DNA of 64,000 nucleotides from Centrapalus pauciflorus (GCA_020465985.1 JAANYP010007576.1:1-64000), one strand, 5' to 3'. Positions 51,188 through 62,490 are shown, counted from the stretch's first letter. Program-made: numbers and translations. Notes: generated by a model from the sequence alone, not told the origin.

Positions 51188-52406
51188 TAAGAATAAAACC
51201 AAAGAATCTAAAATAGCCATTTGAGAGGAAATTTGAATCAAATTGAGAACAAATTTAGAACATCACCCTAACCAAATACATTCGAAAAAACCCATTATAT
51301 TCATACATTTGAAATCGTACAAGATGCGATGATGGAGCTTTGTTGGTGAAAGAACACAAGAGAAATGGTTTTGACCAAGATTTGAAACTTGGAACTTTGA
51401 AAACTTCAAAGAAGTGGTGGTGGAGGTGAGTGACGCCGTGACGGTGGTGGTGGAGGTGTTTAACGGAAGTACCAAGTGTGTGTATATCTGAGTGTGAGAG
51501 AGATAGATATAAAGAGGTGTTTGTGTTTGGAGATCGTTTGAATTGGCAAAATAAATGTCACGTTATCACATTCAACCGATTGTAAACTTTATATAATCTG
51601 ATTCAACCGGTTGTAAACTTTATATAATCTGATTTGAGTTAATATACCTTTGATAACACAAATTGAAATTCATAACTCGTTTATTGGATTACATTTATCA
51701 TCAAATTTTACATTTTATGCTATCTTTATTGATGATTTGACATTTATTTAAAAAGACAAATGGACCCATGGAATTAAAGGTCTGATAAAAAAGAGAAATG
51801 ATTGGTAAGCTTAAAAATCAATCTAAAAATATGATTGTGACATGTGGGAAAAATTAAAGGAAAAAGATAAGTAGTAGAAAGATGTCGTGCTATGTGTCAA
51901 ACACTGAATGGATTGCGCTAATTTCTAGACATATGAATAAAGCATGTAAAGCATGATTATTTACAATGTAATCAGTTAATCACCCGAGTCCCAATGTATT
52001 TCGTTGCTCAAAATTCTACCGTTACTTCACAACAACTAATTGTCTAGATAATGCATGTAAAACATGATTGTTTCCTCCATCATTGCAACAAAGTAACAAT
52101 CATGTCCAGTTTGTATTGCGAAATGGAATTTGAATGAATTACAATTTAAATTAAAAATATAGTATATATTATGTTTATGGGTTGAGGTATTGAATGGTGT
52201 TTCTTATTGAGAAAATATATGAGTTTTGCGATGTTAGGAATTCATTTTTACGAATGATAAATTCTTTAATCCATAAAATTTGATGAAATGTAGACAAGAG
52301 GCCACTCATTATTTTTATAATTCAAAAGTTCAAAAACACGCTATATATAAATTCCGCCTCATTCAAACTTCATTCCGTGAGCCAAAGGGGCCTAAGTCAT
52401 TCAAAA
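51188..52406. repeat. Module L, first copy, and flank
   Basis: The segment 51190-51740 is related to segments at about 54240-55450, 58270-59380 and 61140-61780. Shared phrases are ACCAAATACATTCGAAAA, AGATTTGAAACTTGGAAC and GATTGTAAACTTTATA. A 31-bp unit is duplicated at 51572-51633. On the minus strand a short frame with the peptide KFQVSNL recurs in three of the four L modules, with one substitution in the fourth, but the frames diverge on both sides. The stretch 52190-52395 looks like a worn MITE ending in CCAAAGGGGCCTAAG. Function is unknown. Confidence 0.5.
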
Positions 52407-52588
52407 TCTTATAAAGGGTTTGCGATAATCCCATATGTATGCAATATGCAAGCATAATAGTGAGAGGAATTGGATTGTAGTGTATTGTTCTTAACTTCTT
52501 ATCGAAGGGCCAATATTCTATACATTTCTACAATTATTTTTGGTATTCTTTCACTAGATTTACTTTCATTATTTGAATAATATTATTA

Positions 52589-52942
52589 TGAAACGATCAC
52601 ACAAGTACACATATAAGAACATACAAGATTTACATTGTTCGATCGATATGACGTAACGTCCACGAGCAAGAGAAAGGACTCTTTATTTAAATTAATCAAT
52701 TGGATGGTCCATAAACCCTAGCTATGGATTACATCATACAGACGAAAACTAAAACCCTAAGGAAACTAAAACCGATAATGGTTTGAGCCCATCTACACAT
52801 ACAAATTCGTCTATGGCTATGGGCCTAACGACCCTTAGCCTACTCCAAAAGTTTATCCCGTAAAAACCAAATTTCAATTTTTTTCCACATCGTCGAGCCG
52901 GATCAATATTTGTCTGGGTCACCAATATTCGAGTCACATTCA
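52589..52942 (-). mobile_element. Solo-LTR-like sequence, Copia type
   Basis: On the minus strand this starts TGAATGTGACTCGAATATTG and ends GTGTGATCGTTTCA. It includes AATAAAGAGTCC followed by TCTTGCTCGTGGACG and AATCTTGTATGTTC, an arrangement I recognise from Copia long terminal repeats. The related R module at 62211 lacks it, showing it is an insertion. A clean target duplication is not visible because of flanking TA-rich sequence. Confidence 0.5.
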
Positions 52943-53099
52943 GTATATATATATATATATTTCTTATCCTTAATTTTAGAAACACGGAGATTATCATTTC
53001 ATGGTAGCTTGTTCTTTTTTAGATCTCCATCAATACGTAAAGACTATAGAGTTATCAACAAATGATAATTCGAGGTATAAGATTTTTTATATTGGAATG

Positions 53100-53151
53100 T
53101 TCCCACATCGATAAGCAAAACAAATTTTATTTAATTTTTCTTCTATAAATA
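53100..53151 (+). promoter_or_regulatory. snRNA-type promoter (USE plus TATA), copy 1
   Basis: TTCCCACATCG ends at 53110 and TATAAATA begins at 53144, with 33 bases between. Plant snRNA genes carry the upstream sequence element RTCCCACATCG, and this spacing is the RNA polymerase II type (the polymerase III type is about ten bases shorter). Three related modules keep exactly the same spacing. Confidence 0.55.
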
Positions 53152-53174
53152 GACCAATACCTGCATACTACTAG

Positions 53175-53275
53175 CCACACTCAAAATCATACTTCACATT
53201 TTTATATCAAGTCTTGGGATGGTGTTGGTTTTATCTATAAACCATACAAATCTCAATGGCTTTTTAGTAGCAGTT
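53175..53275 (+). ncRNA. Candidate small RNA downstream of USE-TATA
   Basis: If transcription starts 25-30 bases after the TATA box, the transcript would contain a hairpin with stem GGTTT/AAACC and an outer helix TTGGGAT/ATCTCAA (53214-53255). AATGGCTTTTTAGTAG follows, loosely like the plant 3-prime box CA(N)AGT. The outer helix is kept in the modules at about 57242 and 60972 and partly at 62580. It matches none of U1 to U6, U11 or U12 as I know them. A 37-codon frame starting ATGGTGTTGG overlaps it. No transcript evidence is available. Confidence 0.25.
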
Positions 53276-54362
53276 AGCTTTGTCCTTAAATTGCACAAAG
53301 CTTTTCTTTTGTTTTTGGTTTGGTGGCATTAACTGTGTTTTCTTTAGCATGTTACTTTCTTTTTCCTTTTTATCTCTTGTTTTGGGTTAATTTTATTTTT
53401 GTTTTTTCTTATGTTTGCTTATAGATGGTTTCTCCCAAACATAATTGGACCAGAAACCATCGTTGATTCCAATTAATAGTCTTTTTGTTTAAAACAACAG
53501 GAAAGGAAGATCTTGAAGTTACATCTGTTTGCTTCTTTAGAGACTTTCTGAGCCTTACATTCTATCTTTTTGGAACCAAATCATGAACTTCTGAGTCAAA
53601 TGTTTCTTTACATACATTTCCTTTTCAACTTGATATTCTTATAGATCATAGTTATGATCACTAATAATTAGCGTAATTGGTGGAAGGAGCAAAAAGGTGC
53701 ATATGACACAGAAATTGATGGTATGATTCTGGAAAGTATGGATTGTAAGGCTCGAAAGTCTCTAAAGGGGCAATCCGACGCGAGTTCAAGGCTGTCTTAC
53801 TTCCAAGTTGGCTAAATTAGGGATTTTTTTTTCAATCTTTATTTTTACTTTTATTTTTCTTTGCTCTTTTCTTGTGCCTTGTACATCCCTATCAAATTCA
53901 AGAAAATTAGGAATTGAAATAAGAAAAGCGATAGTAGATCGATGTTGTCAAGTTCGATGTTGTACTCCTTGTTGTGTTTGAGAGAAGAAGATTTTTCTAA
54001 GTTTAGAAAAAAATTTTGTTATTCATTTATGATCCGCACAATGTATCTTTTACCATAACGAACGAATGAGATAGCCTTCAAAGTAATGATAGTCTAGATA
54101 CAAATTAGAAAAACACATTATTACAATTACAACCAACCACGACAGATACAACGACAAATTAAATTACCATTGAAAAGATTAATGAGATTCAAGAAAGGGG
54201 GGTGATTAAATAATCCTCCATTAGCCGCCTCATGCCACCACCTCTAGAACAAAACCCTAACCGTGAACAGAATCAAACCAAAATCTACAAGAACAAAAAC
54301 CAAACTAAATCAAGAAGAAATATGAAATTTAGGGGCGAATCCGAACTAGAACATATCTCTTA

Positions 54363-55104
54363 GGGGGCGTTTGGTTTGCAGATTTTAGTGTCTGGGATTT
54401 GCATTTTGTCAAAGAATCTGTATTATCTTTTAAGAAAAAAATTTGCTAAATGAAAAATGCAAGGTAACTAAGATTTTAAAATCCTAGGGATTTGGATTTA
54501 GAAATCTTTCATTATCATGTTTGGATGCAATATTAAAAGAAAGGATTTAGCTTATTTAGGATTTTATAATCCCCACTTCTCCACCTTTCATAATTCATCC
54601 GTACCCTAAATATTTCAAAATCCTATCATTTTAAAATCCATCATATTAAATTCATGAAATCCAAACACCATCAAAGGGATTTAAAAAATCCTGCGATTTT
54701 AAATTTTTACTAAAATCTGCGAACCAAACATGCGATTTTAAATGTAAATCCCAGTGAATCCTAGGAAATCCGCGAACTGACCAATCACCTGAGGCATTTG
54801 GTTTACAGAATATTTCATGGTATTTGCATTATGTTAAAGGATTCGCATTATACAACATTTTCATTTATCATAATTTTGTCAAAGAATTTACATTATCTTT
54901 TAATGTAAATTTGTTAAACTGAAGAATGCAAGGTAACTGAGATTTAAAATTCTAGAAGGGAGGCTGGCTTATTAAATAACAATGAATAAAGAGGTTTAAG
55001 AAATCATGGATTTTAAATTGTTACTGAAATATGCAAACCAAACACATTATTTTAAATTCAAATCACAGTAAATCTCAAGAAATCCATGAACCAAACGCGC
55101 TCCC
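54363..55104. mobile_element. Composite Tourist-like MITE pair
   Basis: GGGGGCGTTTGG at the left and CCAAACGCGCTCCC at the right are flanked by TTA on both sides. The interior shows two MITE copies joined near 54790 (one ends CGCGAACTGACC, the next begins GGCATTTGGTTTACAG). Extra sequence at about 54490-54680, itself bounded by TTTGGATTT and AAATCCAAACACC, is missing from the duplicate at 58394. Confidence 0.65.
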
Positions 55105-55465
55105 TTAGGGTTTTGTGTGAGTAGAAATAAAAAAAGAACACAACCATTTTAAAAAGAAATGTTAAACAAGCCAAACACCCTCTTATCAAATTTTGTGGAG
55201 CCTCGTTGGCAAGACATGAAACTTGGAACTTGAAACCCGGTCTCAAAGAAGATGTGGTACCAATTGTGTGAGAGAGAGAGCCGGAGAGATAGATAGCTAG
55301 AGATAACTATGGTGGTGTTTGGGTTTGGAGGTATTTTGCTTCAAACAAATGCACCTTCAACAGATTGTAAAACTTTATAAAATTAGATTTCCGATAAATA
55401 TACCTTTTAACAATACAAATGAATTTCTTAATACTTCTATTACCTAAAAAGTTTACATTACCTTT

Positions 55466-55861
55466 AAGGAAAATGACACCAAATAGCTATGTACTTTTGA
55501 GTTTGTACACATTAATATAGTGTACTTTTTTTTTGCACATTAATGTAGTGTACTTGTAAAAGTTCAATTAGGTAATTAGGTGACCTGATGACCGGTAACA
55601 TCAGGTCACTCAACTACCTAATTGAAACACTTTTAAAAAGTTTGACTACAAAATGTGCACAAAAGAATAAGTACACTACATAAATGTGTACAAAAAGAAA
55701 GTTTGACTAATCATGGTAACATGTTGTATCGGTCATCAGGTCACACAACTACCTAATTGAAACACTTATAAAAGTTTGACTACCAAATGTGCACAAATAA
55801 AAATACACTACATAAATGTAAACAAATTTAAAAGTATATAACTATTTGGTGTCATTATCCC
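55466..55861. mobile_element. Insertion specific to the first tandem copy
   Basis: The 396-bp insert starts AAGGAAAATGACACCAAATAG and ends CTATTTGGTGTCATTATCCC, an inverted repeat. TTACCTTT is duplicated on both sides (55458-55465 and 55862-55869). The second tandem copy has the uninterrupted site with one TTACCTTT (near 59319), so this is a transposition after the duplication. The 8-bp duplication suggests an hAT-like or related element. Confidence 0.75.
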
Positions 55862-56616
55862 TTACCTTTGTTATCAAATTTTGAATTTTATGTTATCTTT
55901 ATTGACATTTTGTCATTTATTTAAATGGAAAATGGTTCCATGGGATTAAAGTCTAAAAATATAAAATATATATATAAAAAAAGGTTATGATATCTCATTT
56001 AAACACCTTTGATACCTAATAATATCGGAAATAAAATCAAAATCAAAATCCCCAATCTACATTTCATTTTCAAGTGTATATCGATGTCCCACTGAGCATT
56101 TGTCCATGATGACAAGCACAAAGATGTTTCCTCTCCCAATAAGGCCAAACAAAAGAAACTTTGCCACATCTATTTAGTTTTGGTGATGCAGGGATTGAAT
56201 AATATTATAAATTAATATGTTAAGTTCTCTATTTATGTTTTTATTTTCAGTTTTTAGATTAAGATTCATATGATTGGCTTAAATTCAATTTTGCCAGTTT
56301 AATAAAAAAAATTGATTATGAAATTATATTCTTAATTAATTAGTTATTTAGGATTAAGAAAGTTGAGTTCAATCCATATTTGGTTGATTTTGTTTCTTCT
56401 ATAACTATGTCTTTTCTTTTGTAAGAGATATTAATCTTATAAAGGGTTTGCGATAATCCCATATGTATGCAATATGCAAGCATGATAGTGAGAGGAATTG
56501 GATTGTAGTGTATTGTTCTTAACTTCTTATCGAATGGCCAATATTCTATACATTTCTACAATTATTTTTGGTATTCTTTCACTAGATTTACTTTCATTAT
56601 TTGAAGAATATTATTA

Positions 56617-56971
56617 TGAAACGATCACACAAGTACACATATAAGAACACACAAGATTTACATTGTTCGATCGATATGACGTAACGTCCACGAGCAAGAG
56701 AAAGGACTCTTTATTAAAATTAATCAATTGGATGGTCCATAAACCCTAGCTATGGATTACATCATACAGACGAGAACTAAAACCCTAAGGAAACTAAAAC
56801 CGATAATGGTTTGAGCCCATCTACACATACAAATTCGTCTATGGCTATGGGCCTAACGACCCTTAGCCTACTCCAAAAGTTTATCCCGTAAAAACCAGAT
56901 TTCAATTTTTTTTCCACATCGTCGAGCCGGATCAATATTTGTCTGGGTCACCAATATTCGAGTCACATTCA
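56617..56971 (-). mobile_element. Solo-LTR-like sequence, Copia type, second copy
   Basis: Duplicate of the sequence at 52589-52942 carried along in the tandem duplication. It differs by scattered substitutions. Confidence 0.5.
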
Positions 56972-57120
56972 GTATATATATTTCTTATCCTTAATTTTAG
57001 AAACACGGAGATTGTCATTTCATGGTAGCTTGTTCTTTTTTAGATCTCCATCAATACGTAAAGACTATAGAGTTATAAACAAATGATAATTCGAGGTATA
57101 AGATTTTTTACATTTGAATG

Positions 57121-57172
57121 TTCCCACATCGATAAGCAAAACAAATTTTATTTAAATTTTCTTCTATAAATA
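57121..57172 (+). promoter_or_regulatory. snRNA-type promoter (USE plus TATA), copy 2
   Basis: TTCCCACATCG ends at 57131 and TATAAATA begins at 57165, again 33 bases apart. It belongs to the second tandem copy. The hairpin region follows at about 57242-57283. Confidence 0.5.
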
Positions 57173-58393
57173 GACCATTACCTGCATACTACTAGCCACA
57201 CTCAAAATCATACTTCACATTTTTATATCAAGTCTTGGGATGGTGTTGGTTTTATCTATAAACCATACAAATCTTAATGGCTTTTTAGTAGCAGTTAGCT
57301 TTGTCCTTAAATTGCACAAAGCTTTTCTTTTGTTTTTGGTTTGGTGGCATTAACTGTGTTTTCTTTAGCATGTTACTTTCTTTTTCCTTTTTATCTCTTG
57401 TTTTGGGTTAATTTTATTTTCGTTTTTTCTTATGTTTGCTTATAGATGGTTTCTCCCAAACATAATTGGACCAGAAACCATCGTTGATTCCAATTAATAG
57501 TCTTTTTGTTTAAAACAACAGGAAAGGAAGATCTTAAAGTTACATCTGTTTGCTTCTTTAGAGACTTTCTGAGCCTTACATTCTATCTTTTTGGAATCAA
57601 ATCATGAACTTCTGAGTCAAATGTTTCTTTACATACATTTCCTTTTCCACTTGATATTCTTATAGATCATAGTTATGATCACTAATAATTAGCGTAATTG
57701 GTGGAAGGAGCAAAAAGGTGCATATGACACAGAAATTGATGGTATGATTCTAAAAAGTATGGATTGTAAGGCTCGAAAGTCTCTAAAGGGGCAATCCGAC
57801 GCGAGTTCAAGGCTGTCTTACTTCCAAGTTGGCTAAACTAGGGATTTTTTTCCCAATCTTTATCTTTACTTTTATTTTTCTTTGCTCTTTTCTTGTGCCT
57901 TGTACATCCCTATCAAATTCAAGACAATTACAAGATAATTAGGAATTGAAATAAGAAAAGCGATAGTAGATCGATGTTGTCAAGTTCGATGTTGTACTCC
58001 TTGTTGTGTTTGAGAGAAGAAGATTTTTCTAAGTTTAGAAAAAAATTTGTTATTCATTTATGATCCGCACAATGTATCTTTTACCATAACGAACGAATTA
58101 GATAGCCTTCAAAGTAATGATAGTCTAGATACACATTAGAAAAACACATTATTACAATTACAACCAACCACGACAGATACAGCGACAAATTAAATTACCA
58201 TTGAAAAGATTAATGAGATTCAAGAAAGGGGGTAATTAAATACATCCTCCATTAGCCGCCTCATGCCACCACCTCTAGAACAAAACCCTAACCGTGAACA
58301 GAATCAAACCAAAATCTACAAGAACAAAAACCAAACTAAATCAAGAAGAAATATGAAATTTAGGGGCGAATCCGAACTAGAACATATCTCTTA

Positions 58394-58980
58394 GGGGGCG
58401 TTTGGTTTGCAGATTTTAGTGTCTGGGATTTGCATTTTGTCAAGGAATCTGTATTATCTTTTAAGAAAAAAATTTGCTAAATGAAAAATGCAAGGTAACT
58501 AAGATTTTAAAATCCTAAGGGAGGCTGTATTTTTAAATAACAAAGAACTAAAGGGATTTAAAAAATCCTGCGATTTTAAATTTTTACTAAAATCTGCGAA
58601 CCAAACACGTGATTTTAAATGTAAATCCCAGTGAATCCTAGGAAATCCGCGAACTAACCAAACACCTGAGGGATTTGGTTTACAGAATATTTTCATGGTA
58701 TTTGCATTATGTTAAAGGATTCGCATTATACAACATTTTCATTTATCATAATTTTGTCAAATAATTTACATTATCTTTTAATGAAAATTTGCTAAACTGA
58801 AGAATGCAAGGTCACTGAGATTTAAAATTCTAGAAAGGAGGCTGACTTATTAAATAACAATGAATAAAGAGATTTAAGAAATCATGTATTTTAAATCGTT
58901 ACTGAAATATGCAAACCAAACACATTATTTTAGATTCAAATCATAGTAAATCTCAGGAAATCCGTGAACCAAACGCTCCC
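58394..58980. mobile_element. Composite Tourist-like MITE pair, second copy
   Basis: Flanked by TTA at 58391-58393 and 58981-58983. It has the same two-part structure as 54363-55104 but lacks the extra internal sequence of that copy. Confidence 0.65.
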
Positions 58981-59967
58981 TTAGGGTTTTGTGTGAGTAG
59001 AAATAAAAAAAAAAGAACACAACCATTTTGAAAAGAAATGTTGAACAAGCCAAACACCCTCTTATCAAATTTTGTGGAGCCACGTAGGCAAGACTTGAAA
59101 CTTGGAACTTGAAACCTGGCCTCAAAAAAGATGTGGTACCAATTGTGTGAGAGAGAGAGAGCCGGAGAGATAATAGGTGTTTGGGTTTGGAGGTATTTTG
59201 CTTCAACAAATGCTCCTTCAACAGATTGTAAAACTTTATAAAATTAGATTTCCGATAAATATACCTTTTAACAATACAAATGAATTTCTTAATAATTCTA
59301 TTTACCTAAAAAGTTTACATTACCTTTATTATCAAATTTTGAATTTTATGTTATCTTTTATTGACATTTTGTCATTTATTTAAATGAAAAATGGTTCCAT
59401 GGAATTAAAGTCTAAAAATATAAAATATATATATAAAAAAAGGTTATGATATCTCATTTAAACACCTTTGATACCTAATAATATCGAAAATAAAATCAAA
59501 ATCAAAATCCCCAATCTACATGTCATTTTCAAGTGTATATCGATGTCCCACTGAGCATTTGTCCATGATGACAAGCACAAAGATGTTTCCTCTCCCAATA
59601 AGGCCAAACAAAAGAAACTTTGCCATATCTATTTAGTTTTGGTGATGCAGGGGATTGAATAATATTATAAATTAATATGTTCTCTAATTTATGTTTTTAT
59701 TTTCAGTTTTTAGATTAAGATTCATTTGATTGGCTTAAATTCAATTTTGCCAGTTTAATAAAAAAAAAATTGATTATGAAATTATATTCTTAATCAATTA
59801 GTTATTTAGGATTAGGAAAGTTGAGTTCAATCCATATTTGGTTGATTTTGTTTCTTCTAGAACTATGTCTTTTCTTTTGTAAGAGATATTAATCTTTGAG
59901 TTTATGAATTAAAATCAAGAACCATATTGGGATTTCTTTTGAGTGTTTTTCAAATTCTTGTTGGTCC

Positions 59968-60460
59968 ATTTACTTATCAATTCACATCAGAGCTTTTGAT
60001 CCAAATGGCCGGACATTGAAGATCACATGGTTTTGTTCACCATAGAGTCGTCGAATGAAGCAACGATGCAACCAATCCACAGACCCGTGTGATGTCAAAA
60101 TTGAACGGTTTTAAAAACAAAGTAGAGACCTCAAACATCAAAAGGAGATGTGTGTGAAAGAAACTGAATCTGATCCTATCATTTAGGACGAAGGTGAAGA
60201 GGAAGAGGAGAATGCTTTTGCCGATCAACATTAATTGGGTTTTTCACGATGAAAACTATGATATGACCGGTTACTACAAGAAGTACAAGAAATCAAACTT
60301 ATGACATATATGCAAAGGAAGCTATATCTAAATCTAGCATTTGGAATGCAGGGGATGGATGGGAGGAGTATTCTTTTGCCGACTATGATAGCGATAACGA
60401 TGATGAAGCTACAGGAAATGTCGAAATGCAAATCATAATGGTTGGTTGAGGAAAAGTCGA
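59968..60460 (+). pseudogene. Possible remnant of a Copia-type retroelement 5-prime end
   Basis: AATTCACATCAGAGC then TTTTGATCCAAATGGCC resembles an LTR end, a primer-binding-site remnant and a gag start. Downstream are short open pieces in different frames, such as DEGEEEEENAFADQH and EEYSFADYDSDNDDEATGN, separated by stops. They look like a decayed coding sequence. I cannot assign it firmly, and it could instead be a host pseudogene with an acidic region. Confidence 0.3.
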
Positions 60461-60491
60461 ATCTAATCTTTATATATTAATAAAGGAGAAC

Positions 60492-60800
60492 AATTAACGA
60501 ATGATGATTCGAGCGCAAGGTAAGAGATTTTCTATTGGAAAGTTCCCACATCGATAAGCATAGCATGTGTTTTAATTCTTGTTGTATGTAGAGAATTATC
60601 TATGAATGATAATTTGAGCGCAAGGTAAGAGATTTTCTATTGAAAAAGTTCTCACATTGATAAGCATAGCATATGTGTTTTAATTCTTGACTTCTTGTTG
60701 TATGTAGAGAGTTATCTATGAATGATGATTCGAGTGCAAGGTATGAGATTTTCTATTGGAAAGTTCCCACATCGATAAGCATAGCATATGTGTGTTAATT
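60492..60800. repeat. Triplicated USE-containing unit
   Basis: A unit with ATGATGATTCGAG, GCAAGGTAAGAGATTTTCTA and TTCCCACATCGATAAGC is present three times, with USE-like cores at 60543, 60649 (degenerate) and 60764. Only the third is followed at the right distance by a TATATTTAG box. The first has a TATGTA at a similar place. Confidence 0.75.
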
Positions 60801-60815
60801 TTCGTTCTATATTTA
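60764..60815 (+). promoter_or_regulatory. snRNA-type promoter (USE plus TATA), copy 3
   Basis: TTCCCACATCG ends at 60774 and TATATTTA begins at 60808, 33 bases apart. The downstream region is expanded by a (TA)n tract at 60871-60916 before the conserved hairpin at about 60972-61015. Confidence 0.45.
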
Positions 60816-60867
60816 GATCAATACTCAGATGCTACCAACCACACGTGAAGACACATATATTTTATAA

Positions 60868-60870
<3 letters not shown>

Positions 60871-60916
<46 letters not shown>
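60871..60916. repeat. (TA)n microsatellite
   Basis: A TA tract inside the R module. The related modules have no such tract at this place. Confidence 0.95.
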
Positions 60917-60919
<3 letters not shown>

Positions 60920-61129
60920 TTAATTATAATTATGATTATTATGTATGTGTCAAACTTTGATATCTAGTCTTGAGATGGTGTTAGTTTTATATCTTCAAGA
61001 ACACAAATCTCAATGGCTTTTTAGTAGATGTTGGTTTTATCCCTAAACCGACCAATCTTGTTTTTGGTGAAATATACAAGCAAATTCACATTTTCTGATA
61101 GGAGTGTAGATATTTTTTATCTACTACTC

Positions 61130-62210
61130 TTTAAAACAAAACCCTTACAATCTATCATCGAAAATCTAAGAATAAAATCTTAAGAAATTTGAAATATCCA
61201 TTCAAGAAGAAATCTAGAACATATCAAGAAAAGATTTAGAACAAAACCATAACCAAATACATTCGAAAACACCATTTTTGTTACATGTATTGAATAAAAC
61301 CCTAACTCTAAATAGTGTTGATGGAGGAGATTCATTTGAAAAACGAATCTCCATCATCTTATGTTCTTTGCTTTGAAACCTTAGAAGTGTTGGTGAAGAT
61401 TCATTGGCACAAGAACACAAGAATTGGTGTTGAGCAAGATTTGAAACCTGGAACTTGAAACCCTCGAAGAAGTGTTGGTGGAGATTGTCGATGGTGGTGA
61501 TGTGACAATCAATAAAGGTGGTCAACGAATATACTAATTGTGTGTCTATGTGTGTGTGGGCATGTGAGATAGATTTGGTGGGGAGAGGGCGGGGTGTCTT
61601 GTTTGGAGAACAATTGGTTCAGTTACTGTCAAGTAATCATATTCAACTAGTTGTAAAACCTTATAAAACTGGATTTTCGATAAATACACCTTTAACTCCA
61701 CAAATTGAATTTCATAATCATTTTTTTGACCTAAGAACTTTTACATTATTATTATTATCTGAATTCACTTGATAATTTTTCATTTTATTTAAGATTAAAT
61801 TGCCAAGAAATGTAATATAAAATACAAAATTTGTATTGTGAAAATTTTTAGGCAGAGAAAGGTAACATAAAATTATAATTTTGTCGAGAAAGGTTATACA
61901 TTTTAAGCCGAGAAAGATTGTCAAATGTTATCTCGAAAAGGGATCATAAAATTATAATGTTACATTCTTAAGTGGTCATCGATACCCTTTTTGTCGAAAT
62001 TGAATTTTATATTACATTTTTTAGCCTAAAAAATCCTTTCCTTTATTGTAAAAATTTGTATCTTATGTTTCTTTTCTTGGCAGTTTGCCCTTAATTAAAA
62101 ATAAGTAAGTGGCCTCAACATAGGCAGACCCAAGCTTAGAGGCTGGTAGCATGGGTTCATATTTAAAAATTTTGATCGTGGTGTAATCTTTCTTTAACAA
62201 TGTTGTTAAC
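61130..62210. repeat. Module L, fourth copy, and flank
   Basis: The segment 61140-61780 parallels 51190-51740. After that the sequence is AT-rich, with the phrase GAGAAAG repeated near 61854-61915. No gene is supported. Confidence 0.45.
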
Positions 62211-62438
62211 GTCTTATCAAGGGGTGGATATTCTATTCTATACATTTCTACCATTGTTTTAGGTAGTCTTTCACCTTTTTTTTTCTTTCATCGTTTCAAA
62301 AATATTTATTTCTTGTCCTAAATTTAGCAAATGAAGAATGGTAGGTCGCCCCTTGATATCCCATCAATTTATTTCTTGTTGTGTGTAGAGAGTTTTCTAT
62401 GAATGATGATTCTAGGTAACATATTTTTTATTGGGAAT

Positions 62439-62490
62439 TTCCCACATCGATAAGCATAGCATATGTGTTTTTGTTTTTGTTCTATAAATA
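62439..62490 (+). promoter_or_regulatory. snRNA-type promoter (USE plus TATA), copy 4
   Basis: TTCCCACATCG ends at 62449 and TATAAATA begins at 62483, 33 bases apart, despite clear divergence of the bases between them from copies 1 and 2. Confidence 0.55.

Larger units (their letters stand above)
52407..56432. repeat. Tandem duplication, first copy
   Basis: This segment and 56433-59898 are near-identical by eye over most of their length, offset by about 4028 bases at the start. The word AATCTT stands at the left edge, the middle junction and the right edge. The first copy is longer mainly because of an insertion at 55466-55861 and extra MITE sequence at about 54490-54680. The content is an R module, an L module and a tail. 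No protein gene is convincing. Confidence 0.8.
56433..59898. repeat. Tandem duplication, second copy
   Basis: Second copy of 52407-56432, lacking the 55466-55861 insertion and part of the MITE sequence. Its right edge at AATCTT passes into sequence (TTGAGTTTATGAATT) not found at the middle junction. Confidence 0.8.

Noticed and set aside
52700..52760. Telomere-like or telomerase RNA template sequence (ACCCTA words)
   Set aside because: Only isolated AAACCCTA and AAACCCTAAG words occur, within the LTR-like sequence, with no tandem template.
53100..53300. A known spliceosomal snRNA gene
   Set aside because: The sequence after the USE and TATA boxes does not match the 5-prime ends or Sm-site regions of U1 to U6, U11 or U12 as I know them.
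53672..53815. Small conserved protein in the R modules
   Set aside because: It is open in two near-identical copies, which is not independent evidence, and is stopped by TAG in the diverged copy. Kept only as a finding.
58925..59221. Minus-strand protein with the peptide GFKFQVSSLA
   Set aside because: Similar short peptides occur in the other L modules, but the frames diverge on both sides and pass into MITE sequence, so coding is not supported.
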